From NCBI RefSeq assembly GCF_015070855.1, contig NZ_JADDIX010000036.1, positions 1-35,453 of the forward strand: a stretch of 35,453 nucleotides of DNA. The letters run 5' to 3'. The stretch's first letter is position 1; each line of letters starts with the position of its first letter. The DNA is from Pseudomonas lopnurensis (GTDB taxonomy: Bacteria > Pseudomonadota > Gammaproteobacteria > Pseudomonadales > Pseudomonadaceae). Under the pieces are notes generated by a model. It did no database searches and had not been told where the DNA came from. It worked only from the letters and a program-made list of their open reading frames with translations. Positions 6,978-15,790 of this stretch are shown one piece after another. The position numbers were made by a program, and so were the translations under genes.

Positions 6978-9470
6978 ATGAGCGATTTCACCCCACGTTA
7001 TAAGCGACTTAGTTATGCGGTAGCCCTGGCGTTGCCGTTCCTCTGTTCCAGCGCCTTGGCCCAGGAAAGCGCCGCCGCCAGCGACGACACCGTCAAGCTG
7101 GACGACTACACCGTCGAGGAAAGCGTCGAGGACAACCTCGGCATCATGCCCAGCACCGGCAACACCGGTTCCAGCGTGTTCGGCGTCGGCAAGCCGCTGG
7201 TGGAAACCCCGCGTTCGGTGACCGAAGTGTCTTCCGAGCTGATCCAGAACTACGGTCTGCGTGACGTCAACGACCTGGTGCGGATGACGCCCGGTGCCTA
7301 CACCGGCTCGTTCTTCGGCGTCGCCGGTTCGGTTTCGCTGCGGGGCGAGGAGGCCGACAACTATTTTCGCGGCATGAAGCGTGTGCAGAACTCGGGCAAC
7401 TACACCACGCCGATCCGCGCGGCCAGCTCGGTGGACATCGTGCGCGGCCCGGTGAGCCCGGCGTTCGGTGCCGGCAAGATCGGCGGCTACATGAACTTCA
7501 CGCCGAAGTCGGCCAAGTCCGGCACCTCGAAATACATCGAGGAACCCACCGGCGAAGTCGGCATCACCGTCGGCTCCTACGACAAGTACATCGCCCATGC
7601 CGAAGGCGGCACGCCGTTCACCCTCGGCGGTCGCCAGGGCGGGGTCTACGCCTATTACGAGCAGGAGGATTCGAAGAGCTACTACGACTACGTCGAGCCG
7701 AAGTCCCAGCTCGGCCAACTGGCCTTCGATCTCGACCTGAGCGACAACCTGCGCGCCGAATTCGGCGGCCAGTACCTGGACGCCGAGCGCCAGCAGAACG
7801 CCGGCTGGAACCGGGTGACCCAGGATCTGATCGACCATGGCACCTACATCACCGGGGCGGCCTCGAACCTCAACAGCCGTGGTTCGGTGCTCTATCCGGA
7901 CGACGTGCGGGAGGGCATCGCGCCGGGCGTCGGCTTCCCCCCGGGCAGCGGCAACGCCCTGCTCGACGTGTTTTGCTCAGGTGGCTACGGCGGTTGCAGC
8001 CTTCCGGCGGTGGACAACGGTTCGCTGAGTAATCCGGGCACCACCAAGCTCGACCACAACGAGACCATGACCACCAAGGCCGACCGCGGCGAGACCACGC
8101 TGCGTACCGCCTACTTCGACCTGATCCGCGACCTCGGCGATGGCTGGGAACTGAAGAACCAAGCCTTCTACGAGGACATGGACCACTACAAGTACTCCAG
8201 CTACGGCTTTACCGCCCAGTTCGACTCCTACGTCTGGGAAGACAAGCTCAGCCTGAGCTTCCCGATGACCCTGGGCGAGATCAACGCCAGCAACGTGCTC
8301 GGCGCGAACTACCGCTACTACAACGGCGTCGACCGCGAAGCCTACGGCGACGAAATCTTCGATCGCCGCGACATCTCGGTCGGCGCCACGCCGAACGACA
8401 GCTTCGACGCCGGTCATGAAGGTAACGTCGCCCTCGGCAACGGCCAGTACCTGCGCCCCTACACCTCGCAGAACTTCTCGGTGAGCAAGAACACCGGCGC
8501 CTTCGCGGTTTCTGACCTCAACTGGCGCAATTGGAACCTGACCCTCGGTTACCGCTTCGACCACTACGACGTGAAGGCGTCGGAGAAGGCGCTGTCCTCC
8601 GCCGGCACCCTTATCGGCGATGCTGATGGCAACGGCAGCCCGGACTGGTACAGCGATGACGGCACCGGCGATTCGTTCAACATCAGCCTGAGTTACAAGA
8701 CCCCGTGGGGCATCGTGCCGTACTTCACCTATGCCGAGTCCAGCTCGCTGGCGACCAACTCGGCAGGCGGCATCCCGGTGGAGAACATCCAGAATGGTTC
8801 CTGGATCCAGGATTCCAAGCTGCGTGAGCTGGGCGTCAAGTACGCCAGCCCCGACGGCAGCGTCTACGCCAGCCTGGCGGCGTTCGATCAGGACCGCAGC
8901 TATGCCGATGCCCAGAGCGGCACCGACATCCTGGTCAACAGCACCGGCTTCGAAGGCGAAGTGCGCTGGCTGATCAACCGCAGCTTCTCCATGAGCGCCG
9001 CGGCCAGCAAGATGCACGTGAAGGAGAAGGGCAATCCCTACACCATCCTCAACACCGCGTCAGTCGCCGAGGCGCTGGGCGTCGATCCTTCGACCCTCTA
9101 CGGTTATCGCTTCTACGACGCCTCCGGTTCGATCCTCGGCGGCGAGTGGGATCGCGGCGGTGTACCGGAATGGGTGGCCAGCCTGTACGGCAACTACACC
9201 CGCCCACTGGGCATCGGCCGGCTCAATGCCAGCCTCGGCTTCACCTGGGTGGATGCGCAGTGGGCGGACAACCAGAAGCAGATCCGTCTGCCATCCTACA
9301 CCCTGTGGAACGGTTCGGTCGGCTACGACTACAAGAACTGGAGCACCCTGTTCACCGTCAACAACCTGTTCGACGAGGAGTATTTCACCTCGGCGAACCT
9401 GTTCGATTCCGTCCTGGTGATGCCGTCCGAAGGCCGTACCTTCACCGCTTCGCTCAACTACAAGTTCTGA
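6978..9470 (+). CDS. TonB-dependent outer-membrane receptor
   Basis: This 830-residue outer-membrane transporter has a signal peptide (residues 1-28, cleavage after ALA). A likely TonB box region lies around DDTVKLDDYTV (about 36-46). The plug domain (about 60-175) includes VETPRSVTEVSSELIQNYG, VSLRGEEADNYFRGMKR and VDIVRGPVSPAFGAGKIGG. The rest is the beta-barrel, with LGYRFDHYD-like strands and a terminal aromatic (SLNYKF). There is no N-terminal STN signalling domain, so it is a transducer-less receptor. The ATG at 6978 is preceded by AGGAG. Plug and barrel motifs resemble siderophore-type receptors, but its location next to exbBD-tonB and oxygenase genes suggests uptake of the catabolised compound. 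No substrate is readable from sequence. Confidence 0.93.
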   Translation: MSDFTPRYKRLSYAVALALPFLCSSALAQESAAASDDTVKLDDYTVEESVEDNLGIMPSTGNTGSSVFGVGKPLVETPRSVTEVSSELIQNYGLRDVNDLVRMTPGAYTGSFFGVAGSVSLRGEEADNYFRGMKRVQNSGNYTTPIRAASSVDIVRGPVSPAFGAGKIGGYMNFTPKSAKSGTSKYIEEPTGEVGITVGSYDKYIAHAEGGTPFTLGGRQGGVYAYYEQEDSKSYYDYVEPKSQLGQLAFDLDLSDNLRAEFGGQYLDAERQQNAGWNRVTQDLIDHGTYITGAASNLNSRGSVLYPDDVREGIAPGVGFPPGSGNALLDVFCSGGYGGCSLPAVDNGSLSNPGTTKLDHNETMTTKADRGETTLRTAYFDLIRDLGDGWELKNQAFYEDMDHYKYSSYGFTAQFDSYVWEDKLSLSFPMTLGEINASNVLGANYRYYNGVDREAYGDEIFDRRDISVGATPNDSFDAGHEGNVALGNGQYLRPYTSQNFSVSKNTGAFAVSDLNWRNWNLTLGYRFDHYDVKASEKALSSAGTLIGDADGNGSPDWYSDDGTGDSFNISLSYKTPWGIVPYFTYAESSSLATNSAGGIPVENIQNGSWIQDSKLRELGVKYASPDGSVYASLAAFDQDRSYADAQSGTDILVNSTGFEGEVRWLINRSFSMSAAASKMHVKEKGNPYTILNTASVAEALGVDPSTLYGYRFYDASGSILGGEWDRGGVPEWVASLYGNYTRPLGIGRLNASLGFTWVDAQWADNQKQIRLPSYTLWNGSVGYDYKNWSTLFTVNNLFDEEYFTSANLFDSVLVMPSEGRTFTASLNYKF

Positions 9471-9483
9471 TCGGCGTCTGACC

Positions 9484-9510
9484 GCCGGGGCACCCGTGGG
9501 GTGTCCCGGC
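9484..9510 (+). terminator. Strong GC hairpin between receptor and MFS genes
   Basis: A 12-bp stem (one G-T pair) at 9484-9495 and 9499-9510 with a three-base loop lies 13 bases after the receptor stop. No T-run follows, so it may be a weak terminator or a transcript-stabilising hairpin. It covers the GTG at 9501 that would give the longest MFS frame, which argues against that start. Confidence 0.45.
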
Positions 9511-9539
9511 TCCGGCCGGCGCAGGCCTGGGTACCTTCC

Positions 9540-10991
9540 TTGAGTACAGTTCCCGTCGCGTCACCCGACCCCGCCGTCATCCGCCCGATCATGTTCGGGC
9601 TGATGCTGGCCATCTTTCTCGGCGCGCTGGATCAGACCATCGTCGCCGTCTCGCTATCGGCGATTTCCACCCAACTCGGCGACTTCCGCCACCTCGGCTG
9701 GATCGTCTCCGGCTACATGATGGCGATGACCGTCGCCACGCCGCTGTACGGCAAGCTCGGTGACCTCTACGGGCGCCGCCGCCTGCTGCTCGCCTCCATC
9801 GGTTTGTTCACCCTGGCGTCCTGCCTCTGCGCACTGGCCCAGGATATGCAGCAGCTGATCCTCGCCCGCGTGCTGCAGGGTCTCGGCGCCGGCGGCCTGA
9901 TCACCCTCAGCCAGGCGATCATCGGCGACCTGATGGCGCCGCGCGAACGCGGCCGCTACCAGGGCTACATCAGCGGCATGTTCGCCCTCGCCAGCGTCAC
10001 CGGGCCGCTGCTCGGTGGTCTGCTCACCGCCACCCTGTCGTGGCGCTGGGTGTTCTGGATCAACCTGCCGCTGGGCCTGCTGGCGATGGCGATCAGCAAC
10101 CGCGCGCTGCTCGGCCTGCCGCAGCCGCGTCATCCGGCGCGCATCGATTACCTCGGCGCGGCGCTGCTGGTCGCCGGTCTCAGCGCCCTGCTGCTGGCGA
10201 TCTCGCAGGCCGGCGAAGGCCCGGCCGCCTGGCGCGGTGGCGAGCTGCCGGCGCTGTTCGGCCTGGCCGTGGCGCTGTTGCTGGCCTTCGTCTGGCAGGA
10301 GCGCCGCGCCGCCGAGCCGCTGCTGCCGTTGCACCTGTTCGGCCAGCGCAGCCTGGTGCTCAGCGGCGTGGTGGCCTTCGTCGCCACCTTCCAGGCGATC
10401 TCGCTGACTGTGCTGATTCCGCTGCGCTACCAGAGCCTCACCGGGCACGGCGCCGACCAGGCCGCCCTGCACCTGCTGCCGCTGGTGACGGGCGTGCCCC
10501 TGGGCGCCTATTGCAGCGGCCGGCTGGTCGGCCGGCTCGGCCGCTACAAGCCACAGATGCTCTTCGGCACCGTCCTGCTGCCGCTGGCGATGGTCGCCCT
10601 GGCGCTGGTCGCGCCGCAGGAGGCCTGGCTTTCCGGGCTGTGCATGCTGCTCTGCGGGGCCGCCATCGGCTGCCAGTACCCGACCAGCATGATGGCCTCG
10701 CAGATGGCCGTGGGACCGCGCCACCTGGGTGTCGCCACCAGCACCGCCAGCCTGCTGCGCGCGCTGGGCGGGACCTTGGGCATGGCGCTGATGTCGAGCC
10801 TGCTGCTGGTGCTGCTGCAGCAGGCCGGTGCGCCGGCGCAGGGTATCGAGGGCGACCCGACCGCCGGCTTGGCGCCGTCGCAGATCGCCGCCGCCTTCCG
10901 CCACCAGCTGCTGATCGGCGCCGCGATCGCCGTGCCCGGCGTGCTCGCCGCGTTGTTCCTGCCCGACCGGCGTTTGCCGGCCCACCCTTGA
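9540..10991 (+). CDS. MFS transporter, DHA2 (14-helix) type
   Basis: This inner-membrane major-facilitator protein of about 480 residues has 14 predicted hydrophobic helices. The start of helix 1 (AIFLGALDQTIVAVSLSAI) and the loop 2-3 motif A (GKLGDLYGRRRLL) are typical of DHA2 drug:proton antiporters. ARVLQGLGAGGL and SVTGPLLGGLL match motifs B and C. Start choice is uncertain. A GTG at 9501 lies inside a strong hairpin, and an ATG at 9591 leaves almost no residues before helix 1. The TTG at 9540 is therefore used, although no good Shine-Dalgarno is seen. The gene lies between the receptor and the oxygenase reductase on the same strand. It could export toxic intermediates or import substrate; direction cannot be told. 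Confidence 0.88.
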   Translation: MSTVPVASPDPAVIRPIMFGLMLAIFLGALDQTIVAVSLSAISTQLGDFRHLGWIVSGYMMAMTVATPLYGKLGDLYGRRRLLLASIGLFTLASCLCALAQDMQQLILARVLQGLGAGGLITLSQAIIGDLMAPRERGRYQGYISGMFALASVTGPLLGGLLTATLSWRWVFWINLPLGLLAMAISNRALLGLPQPRHPARIDYLGAALLVAGLSALLLAISQAGEGPAAWRGGELPALFGLAVALLLAFVWQERRAAEPLLPLHLFGQRSLVLSGVVAFVATFQAISLTVLIPLRYQSLTGHGADQAALHLLPLVTGVPLGAYCSGRLVGRLGRYKPQMLFGTVLLPLAMVALALVAPQEAWLSGLCMLLCGAAIGCQYPTSMMASQMAVGPRHLGVATSTASLLRALGGTLGMALMSSLLLVLLQQAGAPAQGIEGDPTAGLAPSQIAAAFRHQLLIGAAIAVPGVLAALFLPDRRLPAHP

Positions 10992-11050
10992 ATACGCCCC
11001 GTGCGCCGTACTGCCCGGTGCAGGTGCCCAGCGGGGCGAGGAGTAGAGAG

Positions 11051-11995
11051 ATGTTCGAGGTCACCATCACCGCCAAACGCCGCGAGGCCGAAGGCATCTA
11101 CAGCTTCGAGCTGAGCCGCGCCGACGGCGCCGAACTGCCGCCGTTCGCCGCTGGCGCGCACATCGACGTGCAAGTGGGCGACGGCCTGCTGCGCCAGTAT
11201 TCGCTGTGCAACTCGCCTCGCGAACGGCACCGCTACCTCATCGCCGTGCTCCGTGAGCCGGCCTCACGCGGCGGTTCCAGAGCCCTGCACGAACGCATCG
11301 AGGTCGGCCAGGGGTTGTCCATCGGCGCGCCGCGCAACCTGTTCGCGCTGCAGCCCCAGGCGCGTCGGCACCTGCTGCTGGCCGGGGGGATTGGCATCAC
11401 GCCGCTGCTGAGCATGGCCCATGAACTGGCTGCCAGCGGCGCCGATTTCGAGCTGCATTACCGGGCCAAGGCTCCGAGCCATGCGGCCTTCCTCGAGCTG
11501 CTCGACAGCGCGCCGTTCAGTGCGCGCACCTCGCGCTACTTCGCCCGTGCGGACTTCGACGTGGCACGGCTGATCGGCCCGCCACAGGCCGACAACCACC
11601 TCTACGTCTGCGGTCCGGAAAGCTTCATGGCGCATGTGCTGGACAGCGCCCGCGCGCTCGGCTGGGCGGACGCGCAGCTGCACCGCGAGCACTTCGCTGC
11701 GCCGCTGCCCGCGGCGACCGCGAATGACGGCAGTTTCGAAGTGCAGATCGCCAGCAGCGGCGCGGTCTACCAGATCCCTGCCGACCGCAGCGTGCATGAA
11801 GTGCTGGAGGAGGCCGGCATCGAGATCCCGGTGTCCTGTTGCCATGGCATCTGTGGCGCCTGCCTGACACCGGTGCTGGAAGGCATTCCCGACCACCGCG
11901 ACCTGGTGCTGAGCGAAGAGGAGCAGGCCGAGAACACCCTGTTCACGCCATGCTGCTCGCGCGCCAGGAGCCCGCGACTGGTGCTCGGCCTGTAG
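11051..11995 (+). CDS. Phthalate-dioxygenase-type reductase (FMN/NAD + C-terminal [2Fe-2S])
   Basis: This 314-residue electron-transfer protein passes electrons from NAD(P)H to an oxygenase. Domain order is flavin-binding barrel (RQYS at 48-51), NAD-binding domain (AGGIGITP 111-118; YVCGP 185-189), then a plant-type [2Fe-2S] ferredoxin domain at the C-terminus. The cluster ligands are Cys263, Cys268, Cys271 and Cys301, a C-x4-C-x2-C-x29-C pattern, followed by the family LEGIPDHRDLVLS block. This order is that of PDR/VanB-class reductases. The ATG at 11051 follows GAGGAG at 11038-11043. It starts 59 bases after the MFS gene. The Rieske alpha and beta genes on the opposite strand lack a reductase of their own, so this is their probable partner. 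Another partner elsewhere in the genome cannot be excluded. Confidence 0.92.
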   Translation: MFEVTITAKRREAEGIYSFELSRADGAELPPFAAGAHIDVQVGDGLLRQYSLCNSPRERHRYLIAVLREPASRGGSRALHERIEVGQGLSIGAPRNLFALQPQARRHLLLAGGIGITPLLSMAHELAASGADFELHYRAKAPSHAAFLELLDSAPFSARTSRYFARADFDVARLIGPPQADNHLYVCGPESFMAHVLDSARALGWADAQLHREHFAAPLPAATANDGSFEVQIASSGAVYQIPADRSVHEVLEEAGIEIPVSCCHGICGACLTPVLEGIPDHRDLVLSEEEQAENTLFTPCCSRARSPRLVLGL

Positions 11996-12012
11996 CAGTT
12001 GACGCCGGTGGC

Positions 12013-12033
12013 GGTGCGCGCGGCGCACCCTAC
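12013..12033. repeat. Short palindrome of the CCCTACG type between convergent genes
   Basis: GGTGCGC (12013-12019) pairs with GCGCACC (12023-12029) across three bases and is followed by CTAC. It lies in the 90-base gap between the reductase and the convergent LysR gene. It resembles the palindromes at 18842-18955 and could act as a weak bidirectional terminator, but has no T-run. Confidence 0.5.
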
Positions 12034-12085
12034 GGCGAAGCTGTTTACCAAGGGACCGCGGCGCGGCTCCTCATTGAAAATGACC

Positions 12086-13081
12086 TCAGGACATCGCGTG
12101 CAGCTGGCGCACCCGGCTGTCGTCGTCCTCGTCCTCCTGCCAGTTGCCCATGGACTGGGCGCTCCAGCGATCCAGCGCGGTACGCAGCGACTCCAGGCAG
12201 AGCAGGGTGGCCTTGTTCGAGGTGCCTTCCTCGGGGATGTAGCAGGCGAGGATCGCCGACTTGATCTTGGCGTCGCGGATCGGCACGTAGACGATGTCCG
12301 GGCGCATCGGGTCGGGTCCTACCGAGAGGCGCACCTGGCAGCCGATACCCAAGCCCTGGGCGACCATTACCGCGATGAACTCGAAGGAGTTGGCGACGAT
12401 GCTGAACATCGGCTTCACTGCCACCCGCGAGAACACCGCGTTGATCACGTGGTGCAGGTTCTGCTCGCCGCTGGGGATGATGAAGTTCTCGTCCACCAGG
12501 TCGGCGACCTTGACCGAGGTGCGGTTGGCCAGAGGATGTTCCCTGTGCACCGTGATGCAGGTCTGCAGGTTGTAGGAAACCACCTGCTGTAACCCGCTCT
12601 GCAACTCCAGGGCGTAGCCGACGATGATGTCCACCTCGCCGCGCATCAGGATGCCGGTGAGCTGGTTGGAGTTGGCGGTGACGATCTCGAAGGTGATCCG
12701 TGGATAGGCTTCGCGGAATTCCTGGAGGAAGCCGGCGAGGAACTCCCGCGCTGCCGTCTCGTTGATGCCGATACGTACGTTGCCGGTGTGCTCGCCCTGC
12801 AGGATGTCGATTTCCGAGCGGGCGATGGAGAGTTCCTTCATGACCCGTTTGACTCGGTACAGCAGCGACTCTCCGGCGGAGGTCAGGCGCAGGCCGTTAC
12901 GGTCGCGGACGAACAGCTTGGTGTCGAGTTCCTGTTCGAGCAACTGGATCTGCCGGCGAATGGCCGAGGCAGCGATGTGAATCTTTTCTTCGGTGACCTT
13001 GAACGAGCCGTGCCGTGCCACTTCATAGAAGTAACGCAAGGCGGCCGTGTTGACGAAATGCGGAAGAAGACCGAGCGTCAT
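12086..13081 (-). CDS. LysR-family transcriptional regulator of the catabolic cluster
   Basis: This regulator has about 331 residues: an N-terminal winged HTH (ALRYFYEVARHGSFKVTEEK, then AASAIRRQIQLLEQELDTKLFVR) and a C-terminal periplasmic-binding-protein-like effector domain. Three in-frame starts exist (13123, 13099, 13081). The ATG at 13081 is preferred because CAGG lies about eight bases upstream and the HTH begins at the usual distance. The C-terminus is unusually acidic (EDEDDD). It is the last gene on the - strand of the catabolic set and lies 241 bases beyond the TauD-type gene. It probably responds to the pathway substrate or an intermediate; targets may include the AT-rich 14139-14413 gap and the 18.5-kb promoter. 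Confidence 0.9.
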   Translation of the reverse strand: MTLGLLPHFVNTAALRYFYEVARHGSFKVTEEKIHIAASAIRRQIQLLEQELDTKLFVRDRNGLRLTSAGESLLYRVKRVMKELSIARSEIDILQGEHTGNVRIGINETAAREFLAGFLQEFREAYPRITFEIVTANSNQLTGILMRGEVDIIVGYALELQSGLQQVVSYNLQTCITVHREHPLANRTSVKVADLVDENFIIPSGEQNLHHVINAVFSRVAVKPMFSIVANSFEFIAVMVAQGLGIGCQVRLSVGPDPMRPDIVYVPIRDAKIKSAILACYIPEEGTSNKATLLCLESLRTALDRWSAQSMGNWQEDEDDDSRVRQLHAMS

Positions 13082-13277
13082 GATGCGACCTGCCAACATC
13101 GGTGGATGAATAGCGAACAGCAACGGCTCGGCACGCGTGATATGCGGTCGCTCCGTTCAACACTGCACCACTACTGCGCAATCCTTTGACCTGGTTCAGT
13201 CCTGACAACCTCTTTTCATGGTTGCAGAGGCATTATGCAGTTAGTAGGCCAGTTGCTATCCATCGGGAGGGAAAGCT

Positions 13278-13305
13278 GCCCGTTCGCCGACGCAGTGCAA
13301 CGGGC
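13278..13305 (-). terminator. Possible weak terminator after the TauD-type dioxygenase gene
   Basis: GCCCGTT pairs with AACGGGC (13278-13284 with 13299-13305) around a 14-base loop, 18 bases downstream of the dioxygenase stop. On the - strand it is followed by AGCTTTCCC, not a full T-run. The support is modest. Confidence 0.3.
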
Positions 13306-13322
13306 GCGAACGGTGCGGCGCC

Positions 13323-14138
13323 TCAGGCCATGACCGGGCCGGCGCTGCCTTTGATTTGTATGCGGTAGCCGGAACGCACGTTCGGGTAGTAGTCCCAGAT
13401 CGCCTTGTGCTGGGTGCAGCGGTTGTCCCAGAAGGCGATGGAATGGTCCTGCCACTGGAAGCGCACGTGGAACTCCGGCTTCTGGCAATGGGCATAGAGG
13501 AAGGTAAGGATCGCGTCGCTTTCGTCGCGCGGCAGGCCGTCGATGTGCGAAGTCATGGCCTTGTTGACGAAGATCAGCCGGCGCCCGGTGACCGGATGCT
13601 GGGCGATGATCGGGTGGGAGTTCACCGGCGCGTCGGGGCCGAACACGCGGCGCCCGTCGTGGGTCGCGGTGAGACCTTCGAGGTAGGACTTCATCAGCGG
13701 CGACAGCGCGTCGTAGGCCGCGTACATGCTGGCGAAGCAGGTCGCGCCACCGCCGTTCGGCGCGCTCTGCACGATGTGCAGGATGCTGCCCATCGGCGGA
13801 ATGGCTGCGCAGGTCTGGTCCGAGTGCCATTCTTCGCCGGCGACTTTCTTCGAGGTCTTGTCGAAGTGGAGGATGCGGATCGCCGGGTTTTCCGGAATCG
13901 GCTTGCTCTCGGTGGCGGGGCCGACGTGGATGTGCATCTCGCCGAAGTGGGTCGCCAGCGCTTCGTGGTCGGTCAGGCTGATCGGCTGGTTGCGGAAGAA
14001 GATCACCTGGAATTCAGCCAGCGCCTCGTGCAGTTCCTTGACCACGGCAGGGGAAAGCGGCTGGGTCAGGTCGATATCGTGAATCTCGGCGCCGATATGC
14101 GGGGTGGTAGGGAGCACGCGGATATTCTGATAACTCAT
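13323..14138 (-). CDS. TauD/TfdA-family Fe(II)/2-oxoglutarate dioxygenase
   Basis: This 271-residue cytoplasmic oxygenase has a complete iron site: His105 and Asp107 in EEWHSDQT, and His244 in WDNRCTQHKA. Arg255 and Arg259 are placed as the 2-oxoglutarate-binding arginines (+11 and +15 from the distal His, as in TauD). The GAEIHDIDLTQPL start and VIFFRNQPIS block are family hallmarks. Known relatives hydroxylate taurine, alkyl sulfates or phenoxyacetates next to a heteroatom and release sulfite, sulfate or a phenol. The gene has its own 275-base upstream gap, so it may be transcribed separately from the amidase gene. In this context it could act on a side chain of the same substrate. Taurine as substrate is possible, but nothing here proves it. 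Confidence 0.9.
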   Translation of the reverse strand: MSYQNIRVLPTTPHIGAEIHDIDLTQPLSPAVVKELHEALAEFQVIFFRNQPISLTDHEALATHFGEMHIHVGPATESKPIPENPAIRILHFDKTSKKVAGEEWHSDQTCAAIPPMGSILHIVQSAPNGGGATCFASMYAAYDALSPLMKSYLEGLTATHDGRRVFGPDAPVNSHPIIAQHPVTGRRLIFVNKAMTSHIDGLPRDESDAILTFLYAHCQKPEFHVRFQWQDHSIAFWDNRCTQHKAIWDYYPNVRSGYRIQIKGSAGPVMA

Positions 14139-14413
14139 GGGTTATTTTTCCCTTGCTGTTTGTAGCGGGCCGCCGCGAAGTAAGGGCGGCGAATGACGGT
14201 TGGCGGTGTGGCGGATCTAACGGTTGTGCCCGCAGTTTATGGCTATTCGAATGTTTGCAGAACATGGCCGGAGGCAGAGAATTTAGTTGCCGTCCGGTAA
14301 ATTTTTGGCGGTGTATTCGTAAGTTGCAGAAACCCGGCGGGTTAATTGTCGAGGCGCAACTTTCCCGTATCCGGTTATTTGCATTTTCCGGTCTTCGTTC
14401 AATTAGTCGGTCG
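14139..14413 (-). promoter_or_regulatory. AT-richer gap upstream of the TauD-type gene
   Basis: The 275-base stretch between amidase stop and dioxygenase start has clearly lower GC than the genes around it (for example 14280-14420). This suits a promoter and regulator-binding region for the dioxygenase gene. I found no clear -35/-10 pair, terminator or open reading frame worth calling. Confidence 0.35.
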
Positions 14414-15790
14414 TTATAACGGCGGACGCCGCCGGTGCCATTCGCAGGCCTGTTCGTAGGCATGCCCGGCACGCAGCGGGGTGATCTCGTCGTTGCGTCG
14501 GCCGACCAGTTGCAGGGCCAGCGGCAGGCCCTGCGGACCGAAGCCGCAGCAGACCGACAGCGCCGGGTTGTCGCTGAGGTTGAAGGCGATGCCGTAGCTG
14601 GGTTTCTCCAGAAAACCCCAGGTCGTCAGCTGGTCCAGCGGCGGCGCCGCGCTGGCCTGGATCGGGCAGAGCAGCAGGTCGACGTCCTCCAGCAGCGCAT
14701 CCAGGTTCGAACTCAATGCCTGGCGGTGTTCCTGCGCGCGGCAATAATCCGCCGCGCTCAGGGTGGCGCCGAGCAGCAGAGCGTCACGCAGTCCCGCACC
14801 GTAGTGCTGCGGTCGGCTGCGCAGCCAGTGTTCGTGGTAGGCGAAGGCCTCGCCGAGCAGGATCACCATGCCGGCGGCGTTCCATTCCCAGGGCGCGGGC
14901 AGGCTGACGTCGCGCACCTCGCAACCGAGCGCTTCGAAGGTGGCGATGGCGTCCCCGATGGCGGTGCGGGTCGGCGCGGAGGTGCCGGAGCGTTCGTCGA
15001 GAAAACTGCGCACCACGCCGATCTTCAGCCCCCTGATCTCGCCCCAGGGCAACTCGTCGGCGCGCCAGAAGTCCTCACCCGGTTGCGCCAGCGCGCGGTA
15101 GAGCAGGGCGCAGTCCTCGACGCTGCGCGCCAGCGGCCCCAGGCAATCCAGGCTCGGCGCCAGCGGCAGGCTGCCGCGCAGGTCGATGCGCGCGCGCGTC
15201 GGTTTGAATCCGGCCACTCCGCAGAGGGCGGCCGGGCTGCGTACCGAGCCGGCGCTGTCGCTGCCCAGGGCGCCGAGCAGCATGCCGCTGGCCACGGCCA
15301 CCGCGGCGCCACTCGATGAACCTCCGGCGAAATGCGCGGCATGCCAGGGGTTGCGCGCCGGCGGGCCGGGCGGTCCCCAGCGTGGCGGGCCGAAGGCGAA
15401 TTCGTGGGTGGTGAGCTTGCCCATCAGTACCGCGCCGGCCTGCTCAAGGCGGTCGACGGCGGCGGCGTTGCGCATCGGCACATGGCCGTGCAACTGGCTG
15501 GACTGGCCGCTGGTGGGTACGCCGGCCAGGTCGATCACGTCCTTCAGGCCGAGTGGGATGCCGTGCAACGGGCCGCGTCGATGGCCTGCGCGCAGTTCCT
15601 CGTCGGCCTGGCGGGCGGCGGCCAGGGCGCGTTCCTCGGTGAGGGTGACGAAGGCGTTGAGGCCGGGGTCCAGCTCGGCGATGCGCGCCAGGCAATGACG
15701 GGTCAATTCCAGCGACGACAGCGAGCCTGCGCGCAGCGCCCGCGCGGCTTGCGCCAGGCCCGGCGTATCGCCGTCCGCTTCAGGCATCAT
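14414..15790 (-). CDS. Amidase-signature hydrolase (AtzE/GatA-like)
   Basis: This is a 458-residue amidase-signature enzyme. The Ser-cisSer-Lys triad is intact: Lys83 in GLKDVIDLAG, Ser158 in GGSSSG and the nucleophile Ser182 in GSDSAGSVRSPAALCG. The usual TGG before the nucleophile is here SAG, a mild variation. Family members hydrolyse amides, including amidase partners of small helical subunits (GatA-GatC, AtzE-AtzG). The 65-residue gene directly upstream overlaps it by 11 bases and looks like such a small subunit. Two ATG codons in tandem (15790, 15787) are possible starts, with GGGG about eight bases upstream. In the cluster it probably opens or trims an amide-containing intermediate made by the oxygenase. 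The exact amide is unknown. Confidence 0.92.
   Translation of the reverse strand: MMPEADGDTPGLAQAARALRAGSLSSLELTRHCLARIAELDPGLNAFVTLTEERALAAARQADEELRAGHRRGPLHGIPLGLKDVIDLAGVPTSGQSSQLHGHVPMRNAAAVDRLEQAGAVLMGKLTTHEFAFGPPRWGPPGPPARNPWHAAHFAGGSSSGAAVAVASGMLLGALGSDSAGSVRSPAALCGVAGFKPTRARIDLRGSLPLAPSLDCLGPLARSVEDCALLYRALAQPGEDFWRADELPWGEIRGLKIGVVRSFLDERSGTSAPTRTAIGDAIATFEALGCEVRDVSLPAPWEWNAAGMVILLGEAFAYHEHWLRSRPQHYGAGLRDALLLGATLSAADYCRAQEHRQALSSNLDALLEDVDLLLCPIQASAAPPLDQLTTWGFLEKPSYGIAFNLSDNPALSVCCGFGPQGLPLALQLVGRRNDEITPLRAGHAYEQACEWHRRRPPL

Noticed and set aside
1388..14138. Sulfate-ester or taurine scavenging operon (ats/tau type)
   Set aside because: The ABC importer and TauD-type enzyme would fit, but no arylsulfatase, sulfite-related gene or Cbl/CysB-type regulator is seen. 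It is kept only as one possible substrate class.
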